DNA of 64,000 bases, taken from positions 25,781,501-25,845,500 of the forward strand of contig JAJNNQ010000009.1 in assembly GCA_027886175.1 (NCBI GenBank). The letters run 5' to 3'. Shown one piece after another: positions 22,683 to 36,246 of the stretch. Positions within the stretch are counted from its first letter, which is position 1, and each line of letters opens with the position of its first letter. A program made the translations under genes and the position numbers. The stretch comes from Phylloscopus collybita. Taxonomy: Eukaryota; Chordata; Aves; Passeriformes; Phylloscopidae. The notes below the pieces were generated by a model, which saw only the letters and a program-made list of their open reading frames with translations, searched no databases and was not told the origin of the DNA.

Positions 22683-25600
22683 GAGTTGGCCAATTGAGTT
22701 CACCTGGCAGAAGACAGGCCCAATTCCAAGAAACAGCTTTCCGTCAGCTCAGATCAACAAACCAACACAACCCATAACCATGCAAATATTAGAGAGTAGG
22801 GAACTTATAATAAAAGCTGGGAAGCATGGATCAACTCCTTGTTGGCACTGAGCAGTCAGATCTGATTTGGTAAATCATGAAATTGCATCAGAATGCTGCT
22901 GCCTCAACGGAGTCTAGTGGATTGTGTCCTTTGAAAAGCTTCCTGTTTTCCAAAAAATTGTCTTCAGTACTGGCATAACAGCAGTGTCACTTGCCTTTGC
23001 AGACTGAGTCACATTCATGATTCCGTCTTTGTACTCTCCTGCTCCATCCTGAGGGCACAGAGTCTGGAGGATTGCTCTGCACTTTTCACCAACCTTAACT
23101 TCATACAAATTTCGCTTTTTTTTCTCCCTTTCAGAAGTTGTTGATTCAAAAAGCTCAGAACTACTAAAAAGCAGAGTCCTGATCTGATACAATCACATTT
23201 CAAGACTATGTTGAGTTTTGACCACTTGTGAGCACTTTGCTACACAGTGACCTTGTTCAGAATGCCAGCAGGCTTTCAAACGGAGAGGAAACATTTCCAG
23301 CAAGCTCTCAGAGAGGTGTGCAGGGATGGCAAGAGCAGATGGGGAGAGAAACAGCTCTGGGGCTCTGGCCTGTTTGATGGAAATGAAAAAACATCAGCAA
23401 ATTTGTAAGAGCTGACTGAGGTCTTTTTCAAAGAAGCACAACAGCTGCAGGGCTGACTTTGAGACTGTCATCCTGTGCTGTGCGGTGCACTTTGACCACA
23501 CTCTCACAAACACCATCTTCCAATTACAGGCTGGCTCGGTCACTCTGCTGGAGAAATTGTGGGGTGAAATGATACACCAGCACTTGCAAGACATATGGCA
23601 GTGAGCAGCAAGCAGATCCACAGTAAGAGTAATAGCAATGAGGATGTTCGTAATTCATAAAAGCAACAGCATCACAGCTCAGGAGAAGAGGTGGGAGAAG
23701 TCATAAAATTTAAAAAGGTTAATTGACAAAACCCTGTTTTTCAATATGCAACTTTCTTTGCTGAAGAAAGTAATTTGATTTGCACATCACATCTAAACTT
23801 GTGATTTGTCAAACTCTTGTGATTTGACCTCACGTAGGTCCAGTTGCTTATGGTTTGTTTTAGTTCAGTCTTGCAAGGTCCTGCCCTTGCTATTCCTGAG
23901 GAGGTTTCAGCTTGTGTCCTCAGTGTTAAGTATATATGCATCTCCCATGGCTTTCACAAACAGGAAGAGTCTTTTGAGGCTGACAGGCTCATGTTGACAT
24001 GTACTATGGGACTGCATCTTGGACACTCACCTGCAGCACGTCGTGAGATCAAGCCTTGATGATTTAAAGCTGTCACTCAACATGTTGTGCTTTAATATGG
24101 TCTCACTAGACTCGAGGAGCTGACCCTAGGTTGTGTATCATTTGGAGAAAAGCAACTTTTGCAGTGAGAGCAGGAGTATGTCTTAAGGAGTGAGTAATTT
24201 TGCTGTGTGCTGCAGTTTCCACCACAGTGCTTTACTTCAAGTGCTGCTTCTTGCCTCAGGGAATACTTTCCCACTCTCTGGTGTTTATAATAATGAAAAG
24301 GCTGGTCTTGATTTGGAAAGAGCAATGTGCACAGATAAGATAAAATTGCTGCTGAGGAACTAAGAGCAGTCCTTTTTTTGCATTACTGTTTGCCAAAGGC
24401 CAGCCTCTCATACCCAGCCTCCCTCTATCTCAGGAGCAAGCAGCAGAGCCCAGTGCTGTATATGCTGTTCAGCCAGTTTCCCAGACATCAGGAAATGAAC
24501 GTTTTGACAACTTAGCCAAAATAACAAAATAGCTGAAGTTAACAGGATAGCAGCTGTGAGGACTTATTTCTCACATGGGGCTTACTGACAACTGTTATTG
24601 CATGCTGAGGTGGAACAATGGGACACTGAACTCCCTCTTAATTTTACATATTTATTAATAGAAATAGCTTTTGTAGCAGGGGATAGGCTCACACTCTCAG
24701 AGTTTGAGGTCCGACACCCTCTGCTTACAGAGAAGAGATACAGGCAGTCTTTCTCCATTGCAACTACATGACTAGCATTTTCTGTCATCATCCAGGTGAG
24801 CACATTTGGAAAGGGAAAATAAAGTTTTGCTACAGTTTTAAGTCAGCCCTAAGTCTAAAGGTTTTAGCAATAAGTTTTTTGTTTGCTGTTGGATTAGATT
24901 TCTTTAGAAAAGGGGACAAACAGGAAACAGGGATCTCTCCTGCACGAAGCTGTGCTCCTGCTGAGCTGTTCCAGCCCACTGCACCAGGCAGGAGCAGGGC
25001 AGTCCCCGTTCCCCACCTCCCTGTGGCAGCATGATGAATTATGAGGTCCCAAAGCTGCAGCTCAGAAGGCAGAGACCAGGAAAATCCTGCATCCATGTGA
25101 ATCATGAAGACAAAATAGGACTGCAAAGCCTTTTGCTGAAGGTCTGGGAAAGTTCCTGTACATCAGGACTATATACACAGGACATCTGGTCTCCCAGACT
25201 TAGACAAAATGGGCCAACATGGTCTTTTGCTACACCAGTAATCATAGCAGGATTTGTGTCCCTCCATGCTGCTGTAAGGGAAAGCAGATCCATGAACACA
25301 TGGCATCACCATGAGTGACCATCATTCCCACATGGAATGGCTGGAGAATGAGCAGCTGGAGCAGTGAGTTTTGCCCAGGAGTAGAAATTTAAATTGCTGG
25401 AAAATTGTGCAAGTGTTTAGCCTAGAGCTCTGGAATTAGGATCCACAGTGGCAGTTAGGGAGGACTCAGCATCCTGAGGGTGTATGATGGAAGTAAGATG
25501 CAAAATGCTCCCTATTGCCTCCAAATGAGCAGGCCTGCATGCACTGCCACTGGAGAGGGCTTCTAGTGGGACTCAAGGCATTCTCATGTCCAGGTTGGTC

Positions 25601-28600
25601 ATGCCTAGCCTGGGTATTTCTGTACTGGGCTCCAGAGCACAGCATGCTCCTATAAGATTTTATGTCTATCATAAAAAAATCAAGACAGGTGCCTTCCTGA
25701 GATAATAAGTTTTACAAAGGGACAAGTTTTCACTTATAATGGGGGAAAAGAAGTGGGATAAAGCTGGAGCTGGTATAAACTGGTGTTATTTATTCAGAGT
25801 CACTGAAACCATCTCCATTTATACCAACTGATTCAGCCTTCGAGGTATGGGAGAACAATTTATCCAATGGGCAGCTTAGTTGGAAGAACTGACAAGTGGA
25901 AGGCAGAGTTCACAAGGCTGTCTATGGGACGGCCTTTATGAAATTCTCCCAGGAGTTCTCAGACACTAATGAGAAACATACATGAGGTGACAGTGTTGAC
26001 AGTGTTATCCTTGGTCCTAGTTATGCTATAATGCAGAGAGCAGAAGCAAAGGCAGTGTTTGTGATGCCACAGGACTTTTGTAAAGCAAGAAGCATTTATG
26101 AAAGGTACAGCTTGTTCATTCTAGACTTGCAGAAGCTGTCACTGAGGTTTTGTAACTATTTGGCATTGGTAACCCCAGCTCTGTCCCAGCCCATCCCAGG
26201 GGCTCCGGGGGGGCAGAGATCCCACAGGGATCAGCTGCTCCCCCAAAACCCCTTCCCTGCCCTAAATCCCTGCTAGAATGGGGAGCCTTGTACCTCAAGC
26301 TTTCCATAATGCCATTGTCCTTAAGACAAACCACAGCCCCCCTCAGAACAGGAAGGTAACAGAAAGCAACAGGAAGGTTGCTCTGGTAATTTTTTCTGCC
26401 AGCTCCAGAAAAAAAAAGTCCTGTATTTCATTCTATGAAGAAATAGCTGCTTGTGTGGCATGATCCTCCACCAAGAGAAGAAAAGTCCCTGGAAAAGTTT
26501 TTTATAAATAGAGGGCTTTTATCACCATGGTGTGCATTTCCTTTAACTTGGTATAAGGATGAAATTATATCTCAAACGTCTCAGAACTGTTCTGCTTAGA
26601 ACCAACAAGGAGGGTGCTTGTCCCATACTGACTGGGGGTGGAGATGGGGTGCAGTATTTTAGGAATGATGGAGACAGTGAAGAGACCTCAGGGCTCAGGG
26701 AGCACAGTCCCCCCAGAGCCGCTGGGGTTTTGCTGCTGAGCAGGAAAGTGGGGCAAGGGTTGGCTGAGCAGGAGTAGAAGTGCCATAAGCATGGGGCCAG
26801 GTCAGGAGCAAGACCACCACTGGCATCATTTTAAGGACCAAGAAGGGACACTCATTTTTCATTGATCATATAATCTTAAAACAACTTTTATTGCTTTTAC
26901 TCTTACATATGCTCAAATTAACTTTGACTTGGCTTCTGGGGAACTAATCTTGTCCTTAAACACAGGTGTAAGTGTTTTTTCTGGAGCAGACATGGTGTAC
27001 AATGCCCCTGGGAGGATCAACCATACACTACAAAGAATCTGAAGGATCCTTTTATACACTCAAAAATCTGCAGAAAGTAAATATGCCTTTTACGCACACA
27101 AAAATTTCTACAAGAAACCCGATTCCAGGAGTTATATTCATTTAGCTAAGAGTGCAGAAATTTCTCATGTAGCCTAAAGCAAATCATCTCAAATGTCCAA
27201 TATTAATTGCAAACTATTTGCAAATGGTCTGCAGCCAAAACTCGTGTGCAGAAATTACACAGCTAAAAATTTATGACAAATAAATCTGTTTACCTGTCAT
27301 TTCTCTGGGAAATACTGGGCCGAGTTCAACAGATCTTTCACATTATTATATATAACTTTATTTCTAAACAAAGGTGCTTGCTGTCATGCTGAGAATGTCA
27401 GAGCAATGCCCAAACCAGCTGTGCAAGCAGGACTATAAGCAGAAGCATGGGCTGGGCCTGAAGGAGATCCTCAGAATGTGAGGAAAGATTTAATCATAAT
27501 TAAAATCATCAAGAACTGAGAAAAGTCATAATAAGAAGGCAAGACTTGGATGGCTGAAATAAGTTTGGGTTTTCTTATTTTACCTACCCATCCTTTGTGT
27601 TACCAAAATGTATTTTATTTAATTGATTTGGGCTGATGTAACTGCATTTATTCTAATTAGAATGAATTAATTCTAGGCTCTTATCTAATGCATATTCTAC
27701 TAATATCCTCTCCAGCAGTGCACAAACACAGCCTTACCCAAATTCACCTCAGATTGCTCTTGAAAAACATCAGTCACACAACAGGGCCCATAGGTCCTTT
27801 CCTTCTTGTGTCAGCTGGATCCTCACTGAGAACCTCCTGTGGCCTTCAGACTTGCTTCATGCACTACAGACAGGATGCTGCTGTCTGTCCCACGGTAACA
27901 GCCCATATCTGCTCCTGCCTGGAGAGGCCTTCAAGAGTCAGCTGGGGCCCATTAGGAATTCTAAAGGATTATATTCTCTGCTTGTGGTCCTAGAGAAACT
28001 TGCACTCATTTTACTGGTGAAAGAAACTGATGCTTTCACAGTCATGGTGCAGCTCATCTCTGATTGGGAGACCATCACTGGGTCCCTGAAGCCTGGGATG
28101 AGGGTATGGCTGAGAGGATGACATGAGGAGGTGAACTGATGGCCAAGGAAGTGTCTGGGTGAGCCAGAAAAGCCTTTTCTCCAGCAGTCCACACTGCCCA
28201 TGCAGAAGGCAACAGTTGTTTTTCCTGAACATAATTTGAAATGCAGGTGTGATGCAGCTGCACGAGAGGCTTGGACCATATGGAGGTACATTTTATTACC
28301 AAATAACCTTGACACACTTTACCAGCAGTTACTGTCTGGGGTTGGCTTATTAATCACTTTTCCCTTCTTGGAATATGGCAAGAAGTGTTAATGAAGAGGG
28401 TCTAATTTCAACATCTTTCTCAGCAGCTATCCTAATTCCAGTGCATGCCCACTGGGATAGCCTTGCTTACTGCCTGCCTATTGTTTAGTCATCACTTTGC
28501 TGGTACTTACAGGAAAGAGCTATTGTTCCTGGGTTTCCTCATCGATAGCACAAGTTCCTGAATTTCTACTTGTTAGTTAAAGAAAATACCTCTGAAGAGA

Positions 28601-31600
28601 GGCTTGGTTCTGATTCATAACTGTCAACATTTTCTGACTATAATCTGCATTAATTGGTTTGATTTTTTAATTCATAGCCACTGATGCAGAAAGGGGAATT
28701 TAAGCAAACTTCTTTGGGCAAGATTATGGTGCAGCTCACAAGAATTGAAATGCCAAAACAATAGCAGCCAGCAAACCTATGCGACTGCCTGGAGGATCCT
28801 TGAGTTTTGAAAGCTGCTCAGCCCTGCACTGCTGTTTGGAAGAGGAAAGCAAGATGCTCCTCAAGGGGTATTTTCAACGTAGCCAACACATTTATCAGGT
28901 TAGATCACAGGAAAGGAACATGGGCAAAAAGAAATAATTTTAATTAATTGAGTTGATAAGCATAATAGCTGCCTGGTTCAACATTATAAGGGGCACAAAT
29001 TATTCAGTCATTTGCCAGTACCCATCTGGTACATTTGATTAGTTTATAATGTTAGTATTGCTGTTCAGCAAGGAAGGGAAAGAAATTACATCTTCTGGAA
29101 ATTAAGAAGAAGAGAAACAAAGCATAGAAAATAGAAATCTGGGGAGGTATCAATTTATCTAAAGAAAAATCACTAGGAGAGATGGGAACCTGAAAAAAGT
29201 TGGGTAAGAATGAGACCTTTTTAATAAAGCAGAGACCCATATGGGTACATTGCCTTTTCTGTAGGCTGTGTCCTGAATATGCAGTAGCCTTCTTTATCTA
29301 GCCAGCATTGTAGGGAGATATGGAATTTACCTAGTTAAATGTGCTTAGATAATAAGAGTTTTTCATGTAAGTGCTGCTCTGTAATAGACATGGCCTTTGC
29401 TGAGATAATGAGGGATTCAGATAAAAGATGGGCATACTGTATTAACTTTGAAGATGTAAACTTCCCTAGGAAATTCTGAAAAGTGAAACTAAATTAGCAT
29501 TCTAGTAATTGTTCATGTCCCGGAACATTTCAGTAGATAAGTGCAACAGCAGCAGCTGAAAGCTGTTAAACTCTCTGGCTGCTAAAAATGTGATCTACAT
29601 GACATCCACATAAAATTACAGACTCATGTCACTCATGCCAAGTGAAAAAAAAAATCAGTAATATTGTAAAACATTTTGACGTTGCTGTGGGTGTTTGAAT
29701 TAGTAAAGGTTAGGAGTAAAAGCTTTTGTAGACTCAAGTCATGGTTCTGACAGTGTTTTCCTCTCAGTCAGACACAATTGCATCTGTGCAGCCCTGTGCA
29801 CACCCAGATGAGTGGCACAGCATGGGCACAGTAAGGCTGGTACATGCAGTGTGATTTATCTGTAGGTTGCAATAAACATTTTTCCTGACAGCTTCCAGCC
29901 GGCACTCCCAAGCCTCTGGAACAGTGGGACTGCAAAAATGCAGGAAAAGACATATCCCCTATGCTTGTCATGGTGCATGGGAACTGGCCAGGCAGTACAG
30001 GAAATCCTATGCAATATGAGCAGTGCAGCAACCCTGGCACTACATAACATGCCTTGGGAGCTTGTATGTAGGGAAGAGGGTGGCTGAACCTAGGCTGCAA
30101 ACCCGTGAGCTCATACTTTGGGGTGGTACTGTCTCTGCCTCCTCGGGGTCCAGCTGCACCAGTGCCTAACCATCCTACTCATGGAGCCAGCAGCTCACCC
30201 TGCTGCCCTCACTGATTTGAAGGAGGCTTAGAATTAGTCCTGGAGCAGGGCCAGACTTCTCAGCACATTATGGGACAGAACTGTTGACAGACGATCTTAA
30301 CTCTCTCACTTGTGGGAAGTTTGTACACACTCTCAGCAGAGCTGCAGGACCAAGGTCTTGGCCTCACATTCTTGCTGAAAAGCTCATGGTGCTTTTCCTG
30401 AGAATTAAGATACCAAGATCATCAGTCTGACCAGATCAGATGCTGATGCCAGCAAAACCCTCCTGCCCTATCCTCCCTGGGTATCTGTAAACATCTGCGG
30501 TGAACCAGTCTGCCATACCCCAGCCCCAAGCAGTGAGACTTTGAAACAGCTTGGTATCAATTCGATTTTAATACTGAAAAGTATTAACCAAGAAAGGAAA
30601 TACTCATACAACAGAGACTGATATTCCTAAATGCTATTTGTGTTCACGTGTTCTGTGTTTGTACAGACACAAATTAGGGAGCTCAGCTGAGCCATTCACA
30701 AAAAGCAAGGTGTTTATGTGGCAGGATTATGCCAGCAAGCAAGCAGATGAATAGAAAAATTTAACTGGAGTAACATTTAATTGGGTTGTTTGGCAGATTT
30801 TTCTTCTGCTAGTAGTTTGGGTGAGGATGCTCTGGTTAAGAAAGAATACCAAAGGAAGGAAGACAAAATGCTTAGCCCCAAGAGGACAGCAGACTTTTGT
30901 CTTGCTAACCTTTATAATACTGATGTTACAATGAGGTGGCAAGGCATAAGTGCCACGTGAGGCAGCACCTGACTACAACAACAAATAAAATAAGACTGTC
31001 TGAATTAGCAGTATGGACCATGTTGCATTTCCTGGGTATCTTCTTTTCTTTATCTTACTCAGGTTTTTGATCTGTGGATGAGTGAGCCAGGAAGTGGCCT
31101 GAAAACACCCCTTTAGCCTCATGCATGGACATTTTGTATTTACAGGCTACACCCACAGGCTCCCACTTCTGTCATGACACTTGGCATGGTTTATGTAGTT
31201 TAAACAAGAGAGGGGAAGAACTCACCTCCCCAAACCAGTGAAATAATGAGGAACAAAATGCATTCTTTTATCTTTTTATCAAGTGAGGCAAGTCTATTAT
31301 CTGCCCAAGCCTGTCTGCCCCAGAGCAGCATTTTACAGGCTGATTAGTGTATAGCTTCCTGCAGTAAACAGCCTGCAGGGACCAGAGCACAGGAGGGGAA
31401 ATAGAAATTCAAGGATGAGATTTAAGCTCCAGCCTTAGTTTTTGTTGCCTATTCTGTATGTCAATACATATTTAACTGCTAATTCATGGATATTATAGCT
31501 TGCACATACAAACAAGCATGTTTGTATGACCCCAGGGGTCACTGCTGACTCTGAACAATGCTAAATCAGGAAGGAGTGAACCATCTGGCTTTGGAAGAAG

Positions 31601-33461
31601 GCACCCCTGGAGCAGGTTGGTAGTAATGCCAGTAAGTTTGTAGGAACAGTGCTGGAATTCTGTAGAGCCATGGCCTTCAGATTTGAAAAGACCCAGAGTC
31701 AATGCAGTTGAAAAGAGTTTCTGCTACACTAAAAAACTAATAGCTCTTTATATTTTATATTCTTGGAAACTAATTGTGCCATGTTGAATTTGTAAAGGAT
31801 TTCCTTGCATAATCTTATTATTCAATTAGAGATGCCTGTTAAAAATGGCTAATTGTATAGATACAACGAGATAAATGTATTTGTGACAACAGGAAGGACC
31901 AACTGCTCGTTAGGTGTCTAATTTGTATGGCAAAGTAGTGACATGCCAGTAAATTTCTTACACCTCCAAACTGCTAATGCTTTATTGCATTGTGCAAAGC
32001 AGGATGCAGCTGGAAAGTCATCAGGATCTTTTGAGTTCAGTGACTAAGAATCTTTGAAAGCCTTGGAAGAAGTACTTGTTGTCAGTGTATGACTCTATGG
32101 AGTCCATAAGCACTGTAACAGAAGAACTGACACAAATGATAAGCAAGAAAGTGGCATTATTCCTAAAAAAGCTTTCTGAAGGTGTCTCAGCAATGACAAG
32201 AGGTGACTTGAAGGTTAACTGGGAGCTTGTAACACTTCTCTTTGCATGAGCTAATGCACAGCCCACTCAAATCCACTTTGGTTCTGCACTGCACTGCACT
32301 GCAGGGTTAGCAGGAGGAGTTTCTCTTCATGGAAACCAGAAAGATAATCGGCTTTTAGATCCTGGATGTGATTGGTTAGGTGTGCTGACCTTGATTTGGA
32401 GATACACTTCAAATGAACCTTTGTAATAGAATTTAAAGAGCCCAGAACCCTGCTGCCTTTTATTTATTTGTTATTAGCAACATTATGCAGCTTATTTGAT
32501 TAGAAGTAAATATTTATTCCAGGTAAATGGGATAACCTTGGAAAACCATGGTAATGATACTGCATTAACTCTGTGCATTGTGCAGATCTGATTTACTTCA
32601 AATATTTCTGTATCATCTTTGCTGAGATTGTCACAAAAATTAACTACTTTGGTTTCCCAGATGAAGGTGAGTTAACATAATTCCCATTATCCAGCTAAAT
32701 CTAGTGGGCTACCAGGATCATAGAGGAGACAGCTTGGGTGCAGACCTTGATCTCTCAGCTCCCTGGGAGATAAATGAAGAAAAGAGCAGAAAGATAATGG
32801 AAAAGATAAAATTGCACAAACCACCTCCCTCACCCTCTCAAGGAGCCTTAACATCTATTGAACTTGAGCTAGTCAGGCATGCAAACCTTTCACACAGCCA
32901 GAAAAGAATTACAGACAACACAACCAACTGTTGTGAGGAAGAGAAGCTGTCCTAGATCAACTATTCCATTTTTTTTCATAACAAAGAACTTTTGCAGATA
33001 TTGCAGCTCTGGCAGGTAGCTGGAGTGGGCATTACCTTCATGTTCAGTCATTTGGCACCAGTTTAAAATTGCCATTAGTATTTTTCACAGAGAATAAGTA
33101 TTTTTTTAAGCATATAATTTTCACCAGTAGATTTTCCCAATCAAAAAAAATTCTCTAGACATCAGACTATTGTCAGAACCCTACTGAGGGGATTTGCACA
33201 CTCCCAAGCAAGGTGTGATACAAAGAAAGCAAATTTAACTTTAAAAGTCAGCCAAGGCAGGGTATTGACCTGCCTCACCAGAGGATTGTGTTCTGTCCCT
33301 GTGTCAATTCCAAACATTACCCTGCAGAGGCATAGCAGGAGTGTCAGCAGCTCCTGCAGAGCAGCCAGCATGCTGCTGTCATTGAGACAACCAGCCCTGG
33401 TTGGCCCTCACTCATCTTAAACCAGACAAGGCAGGTACAAGGAGAACAGTACCTGCAGTGG

Positions 33462-33477
33462 TTTTTTTTTTTTTTTT
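33462..33477. repeat. T16 homopolymer
   Basis: Sixteen consecutive T. No retroposon body with target-site duplications could be recognised next to it. Confidence 0.9.
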
Positions 33478-33913
33478 CCTTTTCATTTCCCTGAAGCGGA
33501 TGAGCTAGCTTTTAGCAGGATGGGGCACCACGAGCAGTCAGGGCACAGGATTGCAGCCAAGGGATCTCACCTCCATCCATGCTTGGACACACAATCACAG
33601 CCTCACATTCCCTGGCCACAAAAGAGGAGCCATGGTGCATACCCAGCTCTGTGAAAAGGGACCTTCAGATCTACACACCTGAATGGCAGCAGAAGTGCTG
33701 TGAGCTATTTAATAATATTAACTTTTCTTAATTCAATACGAGATGGGATTAAAAAAAAAAAATAACTGCTGAGCAAGTACAGAGGCTGATGAGTGAAATC
33801 AAAAAGATTCTTTCAATGCCGGTGAAATGAGAGCTGAACGATACACTTGGCACAGGAAAGATTGGTGGCAGTACAAAAAGCACTCCAAAGAATACTTAAA
33901 AGGTATCAGCTCA

Positions 33914-33942
33914 GATAAAATTGGATAAAATCCAATTTTATC
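33914..33942. repeat. Perfect 13-bp inverted repeat with 3-nt loop
   Basis: GATAAAATTGGAT (33914-33926), AAA, then ATCCAATTTTATC (33930-33942), an exact reverse complement. It would form a compact hairpin or cruciform. No terminal-repeat transposon was recognised around it. Confidence 0.95.
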
Positions 33943-34707
33943 AGGGCAGAGGGGAAAGAAGGAACTGTAGAGAAGGGAACATGTATGAGGATCACAAGGT
34001 GAAGACAAAATCCAGCCCTACAAAAGACTCATGAATCCCAATGAATAGAAAAGGGAAAATATTAGTTTTTTATCCTCTCTTACATATGAAAAAGAACAGG
34101 AAAGAAGTTAAAAAGTAGACACATCAGTTTTAAAACATAACTTCATTTGCAAACTCAATATATGAACTGAAACTGCATCTGTTGTTCTTTTTTTCCAATG
34201 GACTGAAGAAGTTATTGGTGATTGGACTGACAGTGCAATGGAGACTTTCAGGAAATGAAGAAAACCTTTACCACTCAATCCTGCACTTGCTACAGTACAG
34301 GACTAGAAAAAAGCATGTGGACAAAAGCTTGTCTGAAGCCATCAGAATGTGATCCAAAGAAACCATTTTTAGCAACCCCCTATTCAATTGGTTCCTGCCC
34401 AATCATAAAGTTCCTTATTACCTCCTTGCTCTGCACATGGTCAGTAAAGGATCAGGGATACAGCTCTTTGGGATACATCCCTGAACCACCCCCTTCTTCA
34501 TAGAAAATACAACTGTGTATTCTAACTGCATAATTTTTCCAGCTGTATAATACAGAATCAGATCCCTCTCCAACCTAGTGAGTAGAAGAGAGTGATTTAT
34601 TTCAAGTTATACTTGAAAAGAATACCTTCATTTGCAAATTATCAGGGACTGCAAAAAGACAACTTGATGATAAGGCTTTTCTTACCCAGCTCCTCCTAAA
34701 CTGAAAT

Positions 34708-34723
34708 GGGGGGGGGGGGGGGG
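34708..34723. repeat. G16 homopolymer
   Basis: Sixteen consecutive G on the plus strand. Rare in vertebrate DNA and a known sequencing and assembly trouble spot. Confidence 0.95.
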
Positions 34724-35228
34724 AGCAAAGCTAGAAAGAGTTCTTTCAATTCACAAAGCCTCTCTGTGTCTTAACTGTAGCTCAGATTTAAGCATTTAAG
34801 TCATAGCATGGCATTGGGTGGGAGAAGACAGAAGTAGTAGGAAGCTTTGTTCAGTTAGATTAATTAATCATGGATCTGGTAAAATGAAGAGTCTGTAGGA
34901 GATAAGTCAGTTTACATTTGGCACATGAAAAAGGGCAGCACTCACTGTGATAAGTTGTAGTGGATAGTTACATTCTGAAATGAAGGCTTTATGCCATTTT
35001 TCTTTGGGGAACAATTTACAGACATAACTAACTGGTTCAATGCTTATTGTAGAGATCAAAAGAACATGTTTTTTTGTTTTGTGACCACTTGGTGCCAGAG
35101 CCCAGTGATGGGGGAGTATCCCATGAGGGCCACTGACCCCACCACAGTAACTGAGGCTGTGTCAAGCTCCACACCTCTGCAGAGGGGCTAGAAGCATTGT
35201 TTCAGATAGTGCTATATTATGAATAACC

Positions 35229-35300
35229 AAACCCCCCACCCCCCCCCAAAAAAACAAAAACAAAAACAAACAAAAAACATAAACAAACAAAAAACCCCAA
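35229..35300. repeat. C-run followed by A-rich (CAAAAA)n tract
   Basis: Low-complexity sequence: two C runs, then A-rich units of CAAAAA/CAAA, then AACCCC. Simple repeat with no coding meaning. Confidence 0.9.
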
Positions 35301-36020
35301 CCCCTCCCAAAGAAATATGAGAGTTAAAAAGTAAGGAGAAATCTTGTTTCCCCTGGTACCTGCAAGTACCAGCATCTTCCTCCCTCATCTTCACATGCTG
35401 GTTGCTACCTCATGAGCCTCTATGAAGAAGTGTTTGCCTGCCAGCATTTTGCAGCTTGCAATGTATAGTTTGATGTCAAATCCACATTCAGAAATGCCTT
35501 TTTTTTTCTACTCAGGTGCTTACACTGGCAACCAGGAAGGTTGCTCTTAAGTGATGTTCTCAATTTGAATTAGAGACTGACAATGTTATCCCAAGAAAAT
35601 GCTTCAATGTCCTTTGGGATTTCTGCTCTTTTGCGTTCTATGTAAACTGCACTTCTGCTTGGATCTGGTGATGGGAAGTCTACAGGATCCTTCTCTTTTT
35701 AAAAGAAAATTAATTTAGGTCCAGCAGGAAGAGCTTAACTAGGGAAGAGTCTATATTTAGATTATTTTCCTTTTGTGTACAGCTGAGTGTATTTCCAGAT
35801 CCCTTGAGTGTTTGCCATGCCGTGGACAACTACAAAACACATTCTACCCTTGAAAGTCATTCCAAAAGCAGAAGGAAGATAAAAAAGAGTAACTAGCTGT
35901 GATGATCACAAGACTTAGGAAGAAGTCTCTTCCACACTCAGAACACAAATTTATCTTGTTTCACAGCACCATTGTTGAATTACTTTCAATAATTTGTCAT
36001 AAGTGTTAAAATTCACCCAT

Positions 36021-36246
36021 AAGAACACAAAACCATTGAATAATTTAAGTTAGAAAGGATCTCTGGAGATATCTTGTGGAGATCATCCCACTCAGAGCAG
36101 CTCCTGGATTAGACCTAACATAAAAATTAGATCAGGTTCTAGTCCAGTTTTTAATATCTCTGAGAACAGAAATTGCATGGCCTTTCTGGACAACTAATTC
36201 AAGTGCCTGGTAATCCACATAGTGAAAAACTGAAAGATTTCTTGAA
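36021..36246 (-). mobile_element. CR1-type LINE 3' end, antisense
   Basis: Antisense CR1 3' region. TTTAAGTTAGAAAGGATCTC, GGAGAT and GGAGATCATCC correspond to the CR1 'TTTAGGTTGGAAAGGACCTCTGGAGATCATC' terminus. They are followed by CAGTTTTTAATATCTCTGAG, CTTTCTGGACAACTAATTCAAGTGCC and a GTGAAAAACTGAAAGATTTC block, all in the right order. Identified from memory of the family. Moderately diverged, truncated and non-coding. Confidence 0.75.

Larger units (their letters stand above)
19973..33913. other. Long intergenic stretch, minor repeats only
   Basis: No protein-coding gene, RNA gene or full transposon recognised. Minor items are a (CAAA)n run at 21051-21068, a 28-bp tandem duplication at 22634-22682, and a short TGCAC repeat near 32287-32301. 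Open frames are short, overlap on both strands and match no family I know. Confidence 0.5.
33943..36020. other. Intergenic around the homopolymer tracts, nothing else seen
   Basis: Apart from the G16 run and the C/A-rich tract no feature was recognised. Confidence 0.55.

Noticed and set aside
27688..28391. Cluster of overlapping open frames on both strands, including frames of 101 and 125 codons.
   Set aside because: No recognisable domain, no consistent codon pattern and no splice sites linking them.
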